Positions 63,934 through 64,000 of a stretch of 64,000 nucleotides of DNA are shown here, piece after piece (the first letter of the stretch is position 1; every line of letters begins with the position of its first letter). This DNA comes from Pseudomonadota bacterium (GTDB lineage: Bacteria; Pseudomonadota; Gammaproteobacteria; Ga0077536), in contig JABISZ010000024.1 in NCBI GenBank assembly GCA_018668255.1, forward strand, positions 1 through 64,000. The letters run 5' to 3'. The notes under the pieces were generated by a model. The model worked only from the letters and a program-made list of their open reading frames with translations. It was not told where the DNA came from and searched no databases. A program made the translations under genes and the position numbers.

Positions 63934-64000
63934 ATGGCTCGCGTTAGTTCAGTACCTTTTGTTGATGTTCCTGATTCGTTAAAAAATGTGATGTATGCCT
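63934..64000 (+). CDS. Start of a gene cut by the window end, possibly carboxymuconolactone decarboxylase-like
   Basis: An ATG at 63934 preceded by AAAGGAATGGG opens a frame running to the window end (MARVSSVPFVDVPDSLKNVM). MARVxxV-P openings are common in AhpD/carboxymuconolactone decarboxylase-like proteins, but 22 residues do not allow a firm call. It lies 62 bp after the thiolase-like gene on the same strand. Confidence 0.45.
   Translation, partial: MARVSSVPFVDVPDSLKNVMYA

Noticed and set aside
1-64000. CRISPR arrays, insertion sequences or prophage
   Set aside because: No regularly spaced repeats, transposase, integrase or phage structural genes were seen on either strand.

Overview
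The window is a typical slice of a gammaproteobacterial chromosome, fairly AT-rich and densely coded, with many 1-10 bp gene overlaps and frequent TTG/GTG starts. The assignment rests on conserved gene order: pyrG-kdsA-eno-ftsB-ispD-ispF, gyrA-pheA-tyrA-aroA-cmk-rpsA-ihfB-lapA-pyrF, glyA-nrdR-ribD-ribE-ribB-ribH-nusB-thiL and tadA/pncC-recA-recX-alaS-lysC. It is reinforced by single-chain PurL, RNase T, Tas and DjlA. An uncultured aquatic or marine lineage is plausible but is inference. I see no insertion sequence, phage or CRISPR array.

Layout. 1-573: a gene-poor stretch with a possible decayed ORF. 574-5870 (+): CTP synthesis, KDO synthesis, enolase, FtsB and two MEP isoprenoid enzymes. 5864-12744 (-): a compact tas-purB-purL-smr unit, divergent from rnt (+). 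13450-14748 (-): an MtaD-like amidohydrolase that has lost most metal ligands. 15042-28500 (+): gyrA, aromatic amino acid synthesis (pheA, tyrA, aroA), cmk, rpsA, ihfB, lapA, pyrF and mfd. Compared with relatives, serC, hisC and lapB are missing from this block. 28518-29393 (-): a DUF815 ATPase. 29667-36408 (+): one-carbon metabolism, NrdR and the riboflavin pathway, with a RibB whose GTP cyclohydrolase II-like half lacks the zinc cysteines, followed by nusB and thiL.

36457-45627 is accessory. It holds a pair of unrelated class II pyruvate-aldolase-type enzymes (HpcH/HpaI and RraA families), a HIT protein, glutathione-dependent formaldehyde detoxification (frmA-fghA), djlA with a methyltransferase, an acetoacetate-decarboxylase-family protein, a PPOX-type flavoprotein, an MDR oxidoreductase and a GST-like protein. 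45664-52162 returns to core: tadA, pncC, recA, recX, alaS and lysC, without the csrA that often accompanies alaS/lysC.

52210-64000 is again accessory and mostly catabolic in appearance. It contains a lipoprotein metallo-beta-lactamase-fold hydrolase, a benzoylformate-decarboxylase-like ThDP enzyme divergent from an Lrp/AsnC regulator with a palindrome between them, a short MetE-like protein and a serine beta-lactamase-fold esterase. These are followed by tRNA-Ser(GCT), a DUF411 lipoprotein, a DUF3891 protein, an SDR lacking the catalytic Tyr and Lys, and an amidohydrolase/thiolase-like pair leading into a further gene cut by the window end. Several of these enzymes lack canonical catalytic residues, which is the most unusual theme of the window. 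No wholly new multi-gene system could be established from sequence alone.
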